From Entoloma clypeatum (Eukaryota > Basidiomycota > Agaricomycetes > Agaricales > Entolomataceae): a stretch of 64,000 nucleotides of DNA. The stretch is from the NCBI GenBank assembly GCA_963565915.1, contig OY751493.1, forward strand, positions 2,914,001-2,978,000. Reading direction: 5' to 3'. Numbering within the stretch: position 1 is the stretch's first letter; each line of letters starts with the position of its first letter. This document shows, one piece after another, positions 22,640 to 34,335 of the stretch. The position numbers were made by a program, and so were the translations under genes. Below the pieces are notes generated by a model. That model saw only the letters and a list, made by a program, of their open reading frames with translations. It made no database searches and was not told the origin of the DNA.

Positions 22640-24357
22640 ATGCGCTGTTTCTTTTGCCACTCTCCCTGTTCAGGCCAAAAAGATCCTCGCTCGTTTCGCT
22701 GTCCTTCCTGTGGTTGCTTCAATCGCTACGATGATTCCGGCACCATCGTCTCCGACGAACCAGCCATGCATATCGAGTCTTTAAATCTCAATTCGTTTGC
22801 AAAACGCGGTATGTCCTCGCCTTACCGCGTACGCTCACTCTTCAAATGATTCCAGTTCCTTGTAGCCTCCACAAGCCACACGCAGCTGCCTCCGGTGTAC
22901 GCAAAAGGCCCGTTCTGCCAGACTTGCCAATCGAACCAATTAATACTCATCAATCTTCTGTCAAATTATCTTCCCTCTCCGGCCGTAAGTAGGAACCACA
23001 TCCTTGCTCTCGTACGCACGTCACACTGAAGTGCTGCTCCAGGACCCTGAATACTCTGCCCGCCTTGAGGTCCTCCCTCAATACAGAGAGTCCCTCCATC
23101 TGCGCTATCCCCCTGTGTGTGCCGAGTGTCTCCCTGCCGTGGAGGACGAAATTCAAAAGAAAAATCATATGGCCAGGACGAAGGCGTTGGGTGGGTGGTT
23201 GAATGAAAGCAAGGGCAAGGAGAAGCGGAGGAGAGTATCAGAAGTGCCAGCAGAAACGGAAAAAATCAGCGCAGAGTCCATAATATGGAGAATACGCGGG
23301 TTTCTCTGGATGGCAACGTCCACTGCATCAATTCTATACCATTTGACAGGTATGTGATCTTGAAGTGTCTCGGCTCAACGTTGATCAGTCGGAGAACAGC
23401 TGTGATGGGATACTCGGCTTCTGGACATATTGTTTCTTTTCGGCGAACGCTTCCAATCATCGCTCTCACCTCCCTATTGTGGGCCGTATGGGATCCCACC
23501 TACTTACCAATTCAGCGAGCAAAGCGACAAGGTCGGGATATCCGAGTTCGGGGTATGAAAGTATACGTTGTGAGTCTTCGGGTCAAACATCTCCCCTTCC
23601 TTACGCTAATAATCAGACGTAGAGGTTGCAATTGGTGGCTTGGTGTTCGAGGTTCGCCACTTCGATCTTCTTGGCGTATGATCCTACCTGGCTTTGGCTA
23701 AATCTACACATGCCGTCATATCTACCCAGCCGGATATATTTTGGGTCGTCCTTGATCATAGAGTTAACGGTATGACTACTCTTGCTATGCCAACTCAGCC
23801 TGTTAATTTAACCTCAGATTGTCACGGCTTCCTGCTGGGTCATCCGTTTCCATCAACCTCCTACCGTTCGCCTCATCCAAACAGATCCTCACAAATCGTC
23901 CCGCTCAAGTTCTCTAGCCCCAAGCGGTCCAGCCCCTATCTCTCCCCCAGGTTCAGCTGAACCCGAATTAATTGCTGCATTATCCCTTTCTTCGAACCCA
24001 ATAATTTCCCCCGTCAACCCAGTTTTCGGTTTGCCGTCCCTCCTCTCACGTCAACCTTCAACTACCCCCGTAGATGAAGATGCCATGGACTGGACACCAA
24101 CTCATGGCCAAGAGAACCAAATCAAAGGAGCCAACGACTCGTGGTTACGTCCACAGCGTTTCTTTGCCCCGGAAAAGCCGACAGGCTTGGAAGGACTGTT
24201 CGAACGGGCGCTGCTTGTAAACGATGAACCACTTAAAAGAGAACGACGGCGGACGGGCAGAAGTATAAAGAGGCACTTGTCGACGTGGTGGTGGGTATAT
24301 ATGCTGTCGTTTGCCCCAGCATGTGGTGTTTTATACAAGAGCTGGAGTGATAGGTAG
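22640..24357 (+). CDS. IMA1: Inner nuclear membrane protein Ima1 (NET5/Samp1 family)
   Basis: Links chromatin to the nuclear envelope and LINC complexes. The N-terminus has the Ima1 zinc-binding layout: 'MRCFFCHSPC', 'FRCPSCGCFNRYD', 'DEPAMHIESLNLNSFAKR', 'GPFCQTCQSNQLILINLL', 'RYPPVCAECLPAVEDEI', 'MARTKALGGWLNESKGKEKR'. Several hydrophobic segments follow after 23300, and the C-terminal part carries 'RFFAPEKPTGLEGLFERALL' and a last membrane helix ('WWWVYMLSFAPACGVLYKSW'). Exons 1 and 2 join as FAKR-ASTSHTQLPP using an acceptor at about 22867. Start at the ATG at 22640. The central exons are not fully resolved. Confidence 0.85.
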
Positions 24358-24712
24358 GTATACAGACTGGTCATACGTTCATCCACCTTTCAGAGATACA
24401 TGTGATGCAAGCAACAATCATTCTGGTGTCTTTGCTGCTCGCAACGGCCACTTCCTGTCTTTCTGTCCTTGGATGTCACATAGGCAGGTAGGAAAGGTAT
24501 TGTAGGGGTATACTGAGATAGAACGTGTACAGTCAAAGGAAATATGTACCAAAGAAATAGAGTGCCGAAAGGTAAACCTCATCCAGCGGCACGAATGGAA
24601 ATGTCGAGGGGAAACAGCAGAAATTTCTCTATCATAGTATGAAGCTGAAGAGCCGAGCTCTCATGCCCGCCCATGCAAGGTTCACCAACAGACTTGTTGA
24701 ACACAGCATCTC
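24358..24712. other. Convergent intergenic region
   Basis: The 355 bp between the ends of IMA1 and the mucin-like gene should hold both 3' UTRs. I see no open frame, repeat or RNA gene. Confidence 0.4.
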
Positions 24713-25793
24713 TTAATATCTTCTTCCTGAAGAATCATATGCGTCGTGGGCGCCATAGGGCGCCTGGTGGTGTAGGGGGACGCCTACATCATACCTCGAA
24801 TTCATGGCATGAGGAGCAACGCCAACCTGATGCATCTGCGGCTGGGGGCTAGATCCACGTGCGAGGTCGGCATAGCCACCAATAGGGGCAAGGGCAGCGG
24901 GTCCAGCAGTAAAGTCATGGTCGGGAATATGGTGTGCGGAATCGGCGCCATATACATGTGCTACGGAGTTGCCGTGACCAGCACCTGAGTGGAACGATGA
25001 GCCAGAAAGGCGACGATGAGCACCAGGAATGGCGTCGTCATCAGGACTTGTGGGTTGCCAATCGATGGGGTCCAGACGCTTATCAAATTTGGCAGACCGT
25101 CCTAGTTTCCATTTACGAAAAATTGTCCAGAGAATTGTAATTCCAGCGACGGAAGAAGCCACGACAATGAGGATAGTCGGTATGGGGCTTTTCTTTGTAG
25201 CGCCGGATTGAGACAAGGCCCCGGCTGTTGACGTTGATGTTGGATCAACCGAAGTTGTAAGTGTGACCGATGTCGGCTTCACAGTGGTGAGGGAGGACTG
25301 TGGGGCGGCGGTGATATTAAGTACTTCCGAGGTGGCTGAAGTCGACGTGGATGATGGTTTCGTTGATGTTGTTGTTGAAGAAGTGGTAGATCCCGTGAGG
25401 CTAGTCAAGTCAAGCAAAGACGTGATTTCAGAGATCTATGTCGTGAATATGAGGGGCGAAAGAGATTAGATAGATGCGGAAACTGACAGGTAGTATTCCA
25501 GAAGGTGTTGACGAGGAAATAGCAGCAGAGGCAGTTGACCGGGAGGAAGTCGAGGTGGGCGAGGTTGTCTGGGATAGCGCAGACGGCGTCGGTGAACTCG
25601 GGGGAGACCCACCAGCACCAATGACGGGGATAAATGGTGAATCGTCCTGAGGAAAAGGAGAACGTTTTTTAATGAAACGCTTTAGGCCAACATGGTCACG
25701 GTGTTGAAGGTGTGCGTTGGAAGACGTGGCGAGGGCAAGGGTAACATAAGCAAGGAGTGTGAAGGCGAGGTGCCGGGACCTTGTGGGGAACAT
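24713..25793 (-). CDS. Mucin-like single-pass surface protein (wall-stress-sensor-like)
   Basis: Two exons joined at GT-AG (intron about 25493-25443). There is a signal peptide (MFPTRSRHLAFTLLAYVTLALATSSNA), then a dibasic site (IKKR-SPFPQ) that Kex2 could cut. A long Ser/Thr-rich stretch (SSTTTSTKPSSTSTSATSE and similar) looks heavily O-mannosylated. One transmembrane helix (PTILIVVASSVAGITILWTI) is followed at once by basic FRKWKLGR. The cytoplasmic tail of about 130 residues is rich in His, Gly, Ala and Tyr. This is the layout of Wsc/Mid2-type sensors, but no WSC cysteine domain is present, so function is inferred. The in-frame Met at 25835 is less likely than 25793, where the signal peptide begins. 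Confidence 0.75.
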
Positions 25794-26097
25794 CAGTCGG
25801 GAACAGAACGCTCGATCCTGGGCAGTCAGTAGCATTAGACGAAGAAACTCAATGCGACTCTGGAGTCTGGACTTACAGATTTGTGAAGGCCTCTAATATT
25901 CGGTCGCTGGTGGTCGAGCAAGAGAAAGGAATGTGTAGTCAAGGAACAATGACCAACAATATCAGCAAATATGGTAACCATGTATTCACAACAAAGACAA
26001 CCATTCTCAATAAATACATGGCTTAAGTATGTATTAGTCCTTACAGCGACCGCAATGTCTGAGTAATTAGCAAAAGAGTTCATCACCACGTCGGGTA
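25794..26097. promoter_or_regulatory. Upstream region of the mucin-like gene and 3' region of the heparinase-like gene
   Basis: About 300 bp with no convincing open frame. It must hold the mucin-like promoter and the downstream gene's 3' UTR. No clear TATA box was seen. Confidence 0.35.
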
Positions 26098-28575
26098 TCA
26101 GTTATGACTGGTCAGAGACCAGTTGTTTAGTGCGACCGAAGGCGGGGTCACAAAGTCGCTCGACGACATCCCACTCCATTGCGGGTTGAACAGAACCTGA
26201 AGAGTGTAGGTTCCAGCGGGCAAACTGACGATGAGGACCGTAACACCTGGGTTAACGGGATCGGGCGCGGGAGGGGCGGGGTCAGAGGAGAATCGAACCG
26301 CGTCCGATGTCGTGAAAGTGGCATTCGATGGTGAGAGGATCGACACATTCATGGTTTGACCAACAAGTGTGAGCGTGGCGGAAGTGCTTCCTTGGTTAAT
26401 CTGCACTGTGGCGTTCGTATGCATACGCCATTGAACCGGAGATTGCGATGTGATTTCATCCTGGATGAGTACCTGTCGGCGTGCGTTGAGCAACCGAACC
26501 CCCCGCTGGACCTTACTATATCCACGAGGACCACGATTAGTGCCAAACAGCTGAAAGAGCGCTGGGACTGACTCACGCTCCAAAATATGCACTGCTGAGG
26601 TCAGCAATCCAGAATGCGGTGGAATCCTGAGGAACCTTCACGACAGTGCTCGAATTCTGAACCGTGCTAGAGGAATCGTGCCTCACTGTAGGGGCAGCAA
26701 GAACATTTTGATTCGCCTGATTGATCAAAATGGTGTTTTGTCCTTCCGTCATTTTACGGTAATACAACCAGCGGGCGCTTCCTTGAGTGTCGTTGCTAAA
26801 ATAGTAAGGTGATCGATAATCGGAAGAACCGAGTTGGCCAGCCCATCGTGTACCAAGGGCATCAAGAACGAAATCACCAGCATCGAGGTCATTATGAGTT
26901 TGATGACCTTGATTCATTCCTGCCTTGACTGCGACATACAAGGCGCCGTTGTCCGTCCAACTGCTTCTCATCGATGCCCATTGATCTAAACCATTATCGA
27001 AGAAATGGTCGAGAGGTGCACCATCCCAGAATGCCCCAAAGACACTAGGGTCATACCAAAACATACTCCAAGGATCAGCAGCGTCATGTTGTTCACGCTG
27101 GAATAGCGTAAACTGCGGCTGGTTGTAGTGCTTTCCGTATAGCAACATAGCATTAGCAGTGGCAGAATACTTGTTTGGGCCATGATCCCCAAAGTCGAAC
27201 AACGATGTGGGGCCATAAACATACATGTGGAAAAGTCCCGTCTTGTAAAAGTTTGTGTTCGTGTCGAGAAGACCGTAATCGGAACCTGTCGCAGTAATAA
27301 GAGCGGACGACATTTCAGCATGCCCAGTGGTGCCAAAGTACCAGTAGTTGGCAGTCTCAGTCCATGTACCATCATCAGTGGTGGCGTATGCACAATTCTG
27401 CACTGCGTTCTGAACAGTGAGACCAAGTATTTGTTGTGCAACGCCTGTTGTATCATCACCCAAGATGGCCAAGGCCCCTAAGGTTAGGCCACTGTTACAG
27501 ACGCAGTTCCAATTGCCAGTTGTGTTGCTTCTCCACCAGCCAATGTTGAGATTCGTGGCTGCATCAACTCCTGGCTGCAACCCATACTGGATCATGGTAA
27601 ACCTCATTTGACTCTTCTGGTCATCCGACCAAAGCGAATAAAGCCAATCATAGGCTATACCAAATGCTGCACTGAGCTCCGCAGTATCGAGGAAATGCGC
27701 AGTATTCCATCTGTCCACGTCCGGGCCGAATTTATTGGTGCCATTTCCTGCCGCATTCTTACGGAGAACAGTAGGTAAAATATCAGACAGTATGCATAGT
27801 ATAACGCTTACCTGAATTTCCACCCAAGTGCGGTCGACCCACCGTGTGTCATTTGTCATATGGTAAGCATACGCAAATGCTTTGACTCTCCTCTTTATAT
27901 CACGAGCATTGTCCAAAATACCACTGTCACCATCCATAAAATAGACAACGGGTGGTAGTGAATAGTAGTCTGTTGCATTGCCCAAAATCGTATCGTTCCA
28001 ACCTTTGAGATACGGGTCGGATTGAATCAGCGAGGGAAGAGCTTGCCATTTGTACGCAGGAGCCATGAGACGAGGTCGATCAGGCCGCACATTTAGTACA
28101 TTGGGATTCGGTGGCTGGAAAGTATCTTTAGGCCAGGTTTTCGCCGAAGGGTTGAAAGTGGGAGAGGTGAAGGCTGCTGTGTTCGTCTGCGCATATCATG
28201 ACTTAGCTGACGGCAAAATTATTTTCAGCACAAGGCTCTCACCGTCGAGGGATATATTGGCATCAGATATGGATCACTTGTTGCCGTTGCAAAACGACCA
28301 ATTTCTAGTTTCAAGCTGGCTGCAGAACTGGCTGCAGCTGCGCTGCCGCTTGGACTACTCCCACTGTTATTCTTGGAAGCACGGCTTCCGAGTACACCTC
28401 CAAGAACAGAGCCGATGATAATGAGGATGATGACTGGTACGCCAAATTTGAGGCAAGTGTTTGAGCGCTTGGGTGTTGGATGCGGTGTGATGAAACCAGA
28501 CGATTCGTTATAGTACGGATCACCAGATCCATAGGGCGATTGATTGCCCCCTACAGGATTGTAGTTTGGGGGCAT
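26098..28575 (-). CDS. Type II membrane-anchored heparinase II/III-like polysaccharide lyase
   Basis: Four or so exons on the minus strand. The N-terminus is a cytoplasmic tail rich in Pro, Asn and Tyr, then one transmembrane anchor (about residues 44-63, GVPVIILIIIGSVLGGVLG) and a Ser/Ala stalk. The catalytic part has an (alpha/alpha) toroid ('FLDTAELSAAFGIAYDWLYS', 'NIGWWRSNTTGNWNCVCNSG', 'DGTWTETANYWYFGTTGHAE') and a beta-sheet module with 'GMNQGHQTHNDLDAGDFVLD' and 'GTRWAGQLGSSDYRSPYYF'. These are fungal heparinase II/III family features, with the Tyr and His residues expected for lyase chemistry. The natural substrate is unknown. Exon joins at about 27830-27760 and 26580-26520 are GT-AG. 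Confidence 0.85.
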
Positions 28576-28719
28576 ATTGACGCTCTAGAGAAGAAGTGTG
28601 AAATTTAAAGAGAGACAAAGGTGTGGGAGATGAAAACGGTGGACGGTGGAATGGGAGCAGGTCGTCGTTACAAAACAGCCTCGAAAATAATTACATAAGT
28701 AACACATAAGACTAGTCAT

Positions 28720-30446
28720 TCATTCAAGGACAAAAACCCCTGCCGCGCCCATTCCAGTCCCAATGCACATCGATGTGAGCAGAATCTATATGCAGTCTTC
28801 AGTATCGATTCGGACCATCCGTTGGAGGCTTCACCTTCTGCTGTCTTCGTGAAAGTTCGTTTAGGCCAGTCACCAATTGTCGTGCACCTGTGCAACGTAG
28901 AGGAGAACAAAGTCAATAGCCGGATATACTTTCATAAAGACTGCCGCTTATCAAGAGGGTGTCCCAGAGCGATGGCACCACCATTCACATTGACCTTTAA
29001 AGAAAAAATATTACGCTGTATTTCAAGGCAAATACCGAATGCCACTTACTTTATCCCTGTCCCAGATGAATCACGAAATTGTCAGCCTATAAGTCTGAAA
29101 CATACCTTGGCAACTCTAGTGCCTTGATGGTATAAAGACACTGCGATGCGAAGGCCTCGTTTATCTTGATGAAGGAAATATCTCAGTAATCCGGTGTGAT
29201 GACTGGGCAAGCAGCGAACCTCGAACAGATCAACATCATCCAAACTGATGCCACTGTTCTTTAAAGCCATCGGTATCGCATAGACAGGTCCGATACCCAT
29301 TACACGCGGAGGCACGCCTTAAATTGTAGCTGAATAGTCAAGAGAAAGACACTCGTCGAGCGTTATAACACACCAGCAACTGTTGTAGTGTGGTGTTTTG
29401 CCAAAATACGCAGACCCAGCTGTCCAGCTTTTTTTCTTGTCATCAAGAGGATCGCAGCTGCCCCATCCGTGATCTGACTCGCGTTTCCCCCAGTAGTGGT
29501 ACCATTTCCCCACTGAGGAAAAGCTGATCTAATCTTCTTGAGGCCTTCTTTTGTCGTGCCATAGCGGATACCATCATCCTCTGTCACCAGGATTCGCTTG
29601 CGCTCTCCTGTTGATGGGTCTTTCTGAAAGACGGTGAATGGTACAATTTCGCTCTTGAAATAACCTGCTTTCTGAGCTTTCTCTGCGCGTTGGAACGACA
29701 TCGCCGCGAACTCGTCTTGTTCCTCGCGAGTGATGTTGTAATCGGCTGCAACATTTTCGCTGGTCCATCCCATGCTTTCCTTACAATCCCTGGCGGCGGA
29801 ATTGGTGGAAATAAGTTCACTTTGGGTGGGTCCACCCCTGTCTGAGCTGCAGCACGGTAAGCGGGGTGAGATGGAGCAGTATCAAGGCCTTACTTTTCGG
29901 ACATGCTCTCCACGCCTACAGCGAGACCGATCTCGATCTGACCGCTCCTAATTTGGTTCGCAATTGTCGTGACGGCCATTAGACCACTTGAGCAGAATCG
30001 GTTGATGCTTTGTACAGGGACAGTTTCTGGAAACCCTGCTGCGAGGGCTGCCGACCTCGCAACGTACCCAGCACCTGGCGTGAGGACGGTTCCAATACAA
30101 ATGTCGCCTACCAGCGCCGGATCTATATGAGAATGCTCAATAGCTTTCTGTGGAGATCTCTCTGTTCAATGAGAGGTTGTCAACGTCCAAGAAGGCACGC
30201 GCCTTGTATATTTCCAACATTAGTTCGTCAGTCCTTGGATGACAATGTAAGCCCATCGTTAGAGAGGTGTGGGTGGCACTGGATAGTCGCAGACCTTGCA
30301 TCTCTAAACCCTCCCCTTTTAGCTTTGCAGAGGGGAGAACGTATAGCCATGGTTATGACGACGTCATCGAGATTTTTACGCTCTAAAGCTATTCGTCCCT
30401 GGGAGGAACTTGTCAGATGTGCGGTGAGCTGCTTGACACGTTCCAT
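28720..30446 (-). CDS. Peroxisomal 3-ketoacyl-CoA thiolase, possibly damaged
   Basis: Last step of peroxisomal beta-oxidation. The N-terminus [11 protein letters not shown] fits the PTS2 import signal (R-V-x5-H-L). Family blocks are '[20 protein letters not shown]', '[20 protein letters not shown]', the acyl-binding Cys in '[11 protein letters not shown]', '[16 protein letters not shown]', '[18 protein letters not shown]', '[13 protein letters not shown]' and the second Cys in '[17 protein letters not shown]'. A 7-nt exon (29050-29056) supplies Asp-Lys before VNVNGG. Two splice donors are odd: GC at 30201-30202 (gcgcgt) and AT at 28950-28951 (ataagc). At the second, joining gives GHPLGARQ instead of the usual GHPLGATGARQ, so about three residues of a conserved loop are missing. 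The gene may be decaying, or splicing may be unusual. Head to head with the glucosyltransferase gene, 53 bp apart. Confidence 0.85.
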
Positions 30447-30499
30447 GATGAAGAGCGCGTCGCATGTCACGTGATGACACAATCTCAACAAGACCGGTC

Positions 30500-31879
30500 A
30501 TGGACTGGATACTTTCTGGTCTGTCCGTCATTGGATTATTGTGGTATCTCATTATTTGGTCATTGGGCATTTTGGGTTGTTGGACCGCGTAAATATTTCT
30601 ATCTTTTCCTCCTTCCCACCTGACCCTCTTCAGACATCGGAAGTATGGCATACGACCAAGGTCCCCTCTCGCCACAACTTCAAGCGCACCAGGGGTATCC
30701 ATTCTTCGGCCCCTCAAAGGACTGGATACAAATCTCTATGAAAATCTCGAATCTACATTTACACAGGAATATCCCAACTACGAAATCATTTTTTCGGTTG
30801 CGCACGACGATGATCAAGCGCTTCCCATCGTGAGAGACCTCATGGCGAAATATACGCATGTCAAGACCACCGTAATCGTTGGTACGAGACTTGTCTCTCC
30901 CCTGGCTATGGGCTTTCATCTTCTCACGACAGGTGAAGAGATTGTTGGTGTCAATCCCAAAGTCAATAATCTCGTCCGACCGTACCGACAAGCCATGAAT
31001 GACATATTATGGGTCTTGGACTCTAATGTCATGGTCCACCCAGGAACACTTGCTCGGTCTGTCGATACTCTCACCGGACCTCCTCCGCCACGATCTGTCG
31101 CGAACCGGAAAAATGTGGCTCTAGTGCACCACGTCCCATTTGCGCTCGCTGGTGAAGCAAAACTGGGGTCGAGGATCGAAGAAGCGTTCCTCAATACCAA
31201 TCATGCCAAAATGTACATCGCCATCAACACGTTGGCGCTGGACTCCTGCGTTGTCGGGAAGTCCAACTTGTATCGCAGATCCGATATCGAACGTATAAGT
31301 GGTACCCTCGTATCGCAGACCGTGGCGCCTAATCACGTCGTCAATCGTGGTCTTCCTGTGTTTGGCAAATTTCTTGCCGAAGACAACATGCTTGCTAGTG
31401 CCCTTTGGCACGAGTTGGGGTTTCGTCATGACTTATCGTGCGATGTTGCGTGTAACTCTGTGGGAAATATGACGTTATCGGACTACATATGGCGCCGCAT
31501 TCGTTGGATCCGTGTCCGAAAGCATATGGTTTTTGCAGCCACCATTTTGGAGCCCTTCACCGAAGCCGTTCTTCTCTCCATCATCGCAAGCGCATCACTC
31601 GAATACCTTTTTGGCGTACCACTATGGTTTACCCTGGTTGTCCATTTCAGCCTGTGGCTCTTGGTGGACCTGAATGTATATGCATCACTTGCTGGATATC
31701 CGCTACCAGCTGCTGCACGTTGGCAGTTTATCGTAGCATGGGCCGCCCGAGAGCTACTTGCACTGCCCATCTACATCTTCGCAGTCTTTGGCAGTGAGGT
31801 CTTCTGGAGAGGCACTTGCTATCGAGTACTTCGTAACGGAGAGGTCATACAAGTTCCATCCAGCTCCACAGGTGTCTAG
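30500..31879 (+). CDS. Ceramide glucosyltransferase (GT21)
   Basis: Makes glucosylceramide from UDP-glucose and ceramide at the Golgi or ER. Exons 30500-30588, 30634-30881 and 30933-31879 give 427 residues. The second intron (51 bp) is in frame without a stop, so it could be mistaken for coding; removing it restores 'VIVGEEIVGVNPKVNNLVRP'. There is an N-terminal membrane anchor (MDWILSGLSVIGLLWYLIIW). The GT21 D,D,D,(Q/R)xxRW set is seen as 'SVAHDDD', 'WVLDSNVMVHP', 'FLAEDNML' and 'RRIRWIRVRK'. C-terminal hydrophobic segments run to residue ~400. A CACGTG box lies 27-32 bp upstream (30468-30473). Confidence 0.93.
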
Positions 31880-32173
31880 TCAGTCACTCTCGCGCAGCAC
31901 GATCAATGACTACGAACTTCTTGACTGATACCTGCCCAGTGAATGATTACAACTCACTTTGTATACCAGTTGGTCTATGCTAGAGCATACAGGAGGCAAC
32001 CAAAGTTTGACCACGACCCAAGATTTGTCATTTGACAAGCAATGAGGCCGCATTTTTCCTTGATTGTTGCTTGAATTGGCAATCGAGTTCACTATCGTGG
32101 GAACTATACGGCAGAATTTGCACTTTGTGTCTTGACTTTCGGCCTGATGCCAAGTTACCGAGTCACCGATGAG
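31880..32173. other. Intergenic, nothing recognised
   Basis: About 290 bp between the glucosyltransferase stop and the first transposon-like repeat. No open frame or RNA gene seen. Confidence 0.4.
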
Positions 32174-32727
32174 GTACTAACATCAGCCCACACATCGGTC
32201 AGGCCACCTTTCGGTCAGTCACAGTATGTCACACTCCCGAAAAGGTCAAAATTCGAATTCCGCAGTGCCCAAACGACCCAAGCTTTGGCGCAACGACAAC
32301 CAAGTATTCGATTCGCGGCTATGTCTGTACATTACTAGATTAGAATGGTGATATAACGGAGAATATATAGATATGGATTATATAGTTGATAGAATGCAAG
32401 GCAGCTTGCTGAATTACGAGGGGGTCAATTTGGCTGATGGAAATTATAAGGCTGTCGGAACTGTGCAATAGCAACATGGGTTAATCGACGCAACACACTC
32501 AGGATCTGTTTCAAGCTCCGATGCGGCATCTGTCGGCCAGCGTGACAAGTGGCCTCAATTCGACCTTGTTGGAGGCTCTGTTCTAGACACAAATTACATG
32601 CAGAATGGACTAAAGGAATGTACTTTAGGCCATAGAAAAAGTTTGAGCTTACTTTACCCTAGTTTGAGGGAGATATTGGAGGTGACCGAAAGTTGGCCCT
32701 GACCGATGTGTGGGCTGATGTTAGTAC
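32174..32727. mobile_element. MITE-like element with ~44-bp terminal inverted repeats
   Basis: The left repeat (32174-32217) and the right repeat (32683-32727) are inverted copies that start GTACTAACATCAGCCCACAC. They differ by one inserted base and one substitution. The interior (about 465 bp) is AT-rich and non-coding. I could not settle a target duplication. The superfamily is unknown. Confidence 0.7.
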
Positions 32728-33316
32728 TTACTAAGGCCCCATTCGGCAACGCGGTTACGTCAGAGTTTGGCCAGGTTAGCAAACTTTGGCAAATGGCCTG
32801 ACAAACGAGGCACCTGATCTTCCCACAACTTAAGCCAAATATGCCTTGTTGATCCAGTGCCTCAACAAGGCAAAACTGCCTTGAAAGCACTAAATGCCCG
32901 ACACCAGCGTTAAATCATTGCTTAATTCTGAGCCTCCAGCCATAATTCTCTCTAAGTCCCCCACCACCAGTGTTTGTTTGTCATCACCTTTGTTTAACAA
33001 CCTCCCATCAATGTTGCTCCTCTCCATCAACGACCCTCCCATGCCTGCCAAAGCATCTCCAAGACCCTTCCCTGCCATCAACGGTGTTCAGCTATGTCCT
33101 CCCACACCATCAAAGCGCCTCCCGAACCCTTTCCTGCCATCAAAGTGTCTCGTGGACCCTTATCCATCATCAAACACCTCTCGTTTCCCTCTTTGGCATA
33201 TTCCCACGCCCCTCCCTTGCATCAGAACCCTCTGTCTCTCGTCACCTCATCTCCCCTCCACCTTCCCCATGCCTCCTATGCCTCCAAGGTCTTCTCCCCT
33301 CCCACCTGTGAGTATG
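32728..33316. repeat. C-rich degenerate repeat region with a small hairpin
   Basis: From about 32890 the plus strand is pyrimidine-rich, with degenerate units of about 27-30 bp containing 'CCTTTCCTGCCATCAA' or similar. It stays open on the plus strand from 32894 to beyond 33316, giving a Pro/Ser-rich low-complexity peptide. I do not call it a gene. An 11-bp inverted repeat TGCCTTGTTGA / TCAACAAGGCA lies at about 32841-32872. The region is cut off by insertion of element B. Confidence 0.35.
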
Positions 33317-33321
33317 TGTAC

Positions 33322-33691
33322 TGTTATGCTTAACAAACCGTTCCAAGGTTCAGGCAGAGTATGCAGGAAGTGGAAAGGCAAAGAGCAAAGTGATTGCTAA
33401 ATCTAAGGAATCTACTACAGTACAAGAGGTTTATATAGGTACTGACTATAGGTGGTAGCGGATGAGTCAGTACTGCGGAAGGCTATGTACAGTGAGTAAG
33501 CTGACTGCGGAAAGCGAGTCAGCGCGGGAGCGAAGTATACTAAAGGGGATGATGAAGTAAGGTAATGAGTCAGACTGGGAACTGAAGGTTGCGAAAGTAG
33601 ACATTAGACATAGTAAGTTCGTAAGAGGGCGCCGAGTCGGGCCGATAAGTAAAAGATATGACGTGGTCCTCATACTGTAGAGTCCGTAACA
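33322..33691 (-). repeat. 3' LTR of B (370 bp)
   Basis: Starts TGTTATGC and ends GTAACA on the plus strand (TG...CA). It differs from the 5' LTR at about nine sites, of which six are CpG transitions. Confidence 0.93.
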
Positions 33692-33725
33692 TGTTCCCCT
33701 CTCCAAGCTCTGTGTCCTCACAGAG

Positions 33726-34097
33726 TCACTGTCCCCATCCCTCGTTGTTGCCGGGATCGGACCAGTTCGGGCTTTCCTTGAGGCTCCAATCATATATCAA
33801 CTCCTCGTTGATGGCTACGGCGAGTTCGAGGCCTTTGATAGCCAGCCGAATACGTTGATTCTCGATCACGAGGGTGCTGGTGTAATTTCCGAGGATCTGT
33901 TTTTCCTCGGGACTCGGGGCGATGGGTAGGTTGGACAGCGAGTGAAGCCGGATATGCATCTGGCGATGGAGGAGGTCGGCGAGGGAAGTTTCGAGAGCAT
34001 GGATTTGGTCTCTCATGGAGAGTGCTTCATTCATAAGGGCGGCGATGGCGGGGTTGATGTCGGTGGTGGAGGTGGAGGTAACGGTGGTGTTGGACAT
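33726..34097 (-). CDS. Accessory ORF3 of chromovirus B
   Basis: 123 codons between pol and the 3' LTR, from ATG at 34097. The product starts MSNTTVTSTSTTDINPAIA and contains the strongly kept helix-like segment 'EALSMRDQIHALETS.AD.LHRQMHIRLH', then 'ENQRIRLAIKGLELA'. It ends GNNEGWGQ. It is about two-thirds identical to ORF3 of element C, much less than pol (about 94-95%). No transmembrane helix, signal peptide or known fold is visible, so it is not an env-like protein. It remains open although gag and pol of B are broken. Confidence 0.7.
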   Translation of the reverse strand: MSNTTVTSTSTTDINPAIAALMNEALSMRDQIHALETSLADLLHRQMHIRLHSLSNLPIAPSPEEKQILGNYTSTLVIENQRIRLAIKGLELAVAINEELIYDWSLKESPNWSDPGNNEGWGQ

Positions 34098-34230
34098 GGC
34101 GGCGAGGATGGTTGAGAGATAGAAGAAGAATGGGGTGGCTATATTGGGCAGGGAGAAGACTAGAGCGGGGAACTCGGTGTGTGGTTGACTGATGAGGTCG
34201 ATACTGCCATGGGTTTTGAGAACTCGTCTT

Positions 34231-34335
34231 TTATTGTGGTCGAGACGGGTTCTGCCGATGGAAATCACGGATCAAATCTTGAGCGTTCTGAACATTAGCT
34301 CGAGGTTCCCATGTGTTCTCTTCTGGGCCATATCC
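34231..34335 (-). pseudogene. Chromovirus B pol, C-terminal end of chromodomain
   Basis: Encodes the tail '[20 protein letters not shown]' to the stop at 34231-34233. It is separated from the rest of pol by insertion of element A. Confidence 0.85.

Noticed and set aside
28870..28951. U12-type AT-AC intron in thiolase
   Set aside because: The donor ATAAGC does not match ATATCC, and the acceptor is CAG, not AC.
32894..33400. Long Pro/Ser-rich open frame as a protein gene
   Set aside because: Low-complexity C-rich repeat, open on both strands, and the 3' end is LTR sequence of element B.
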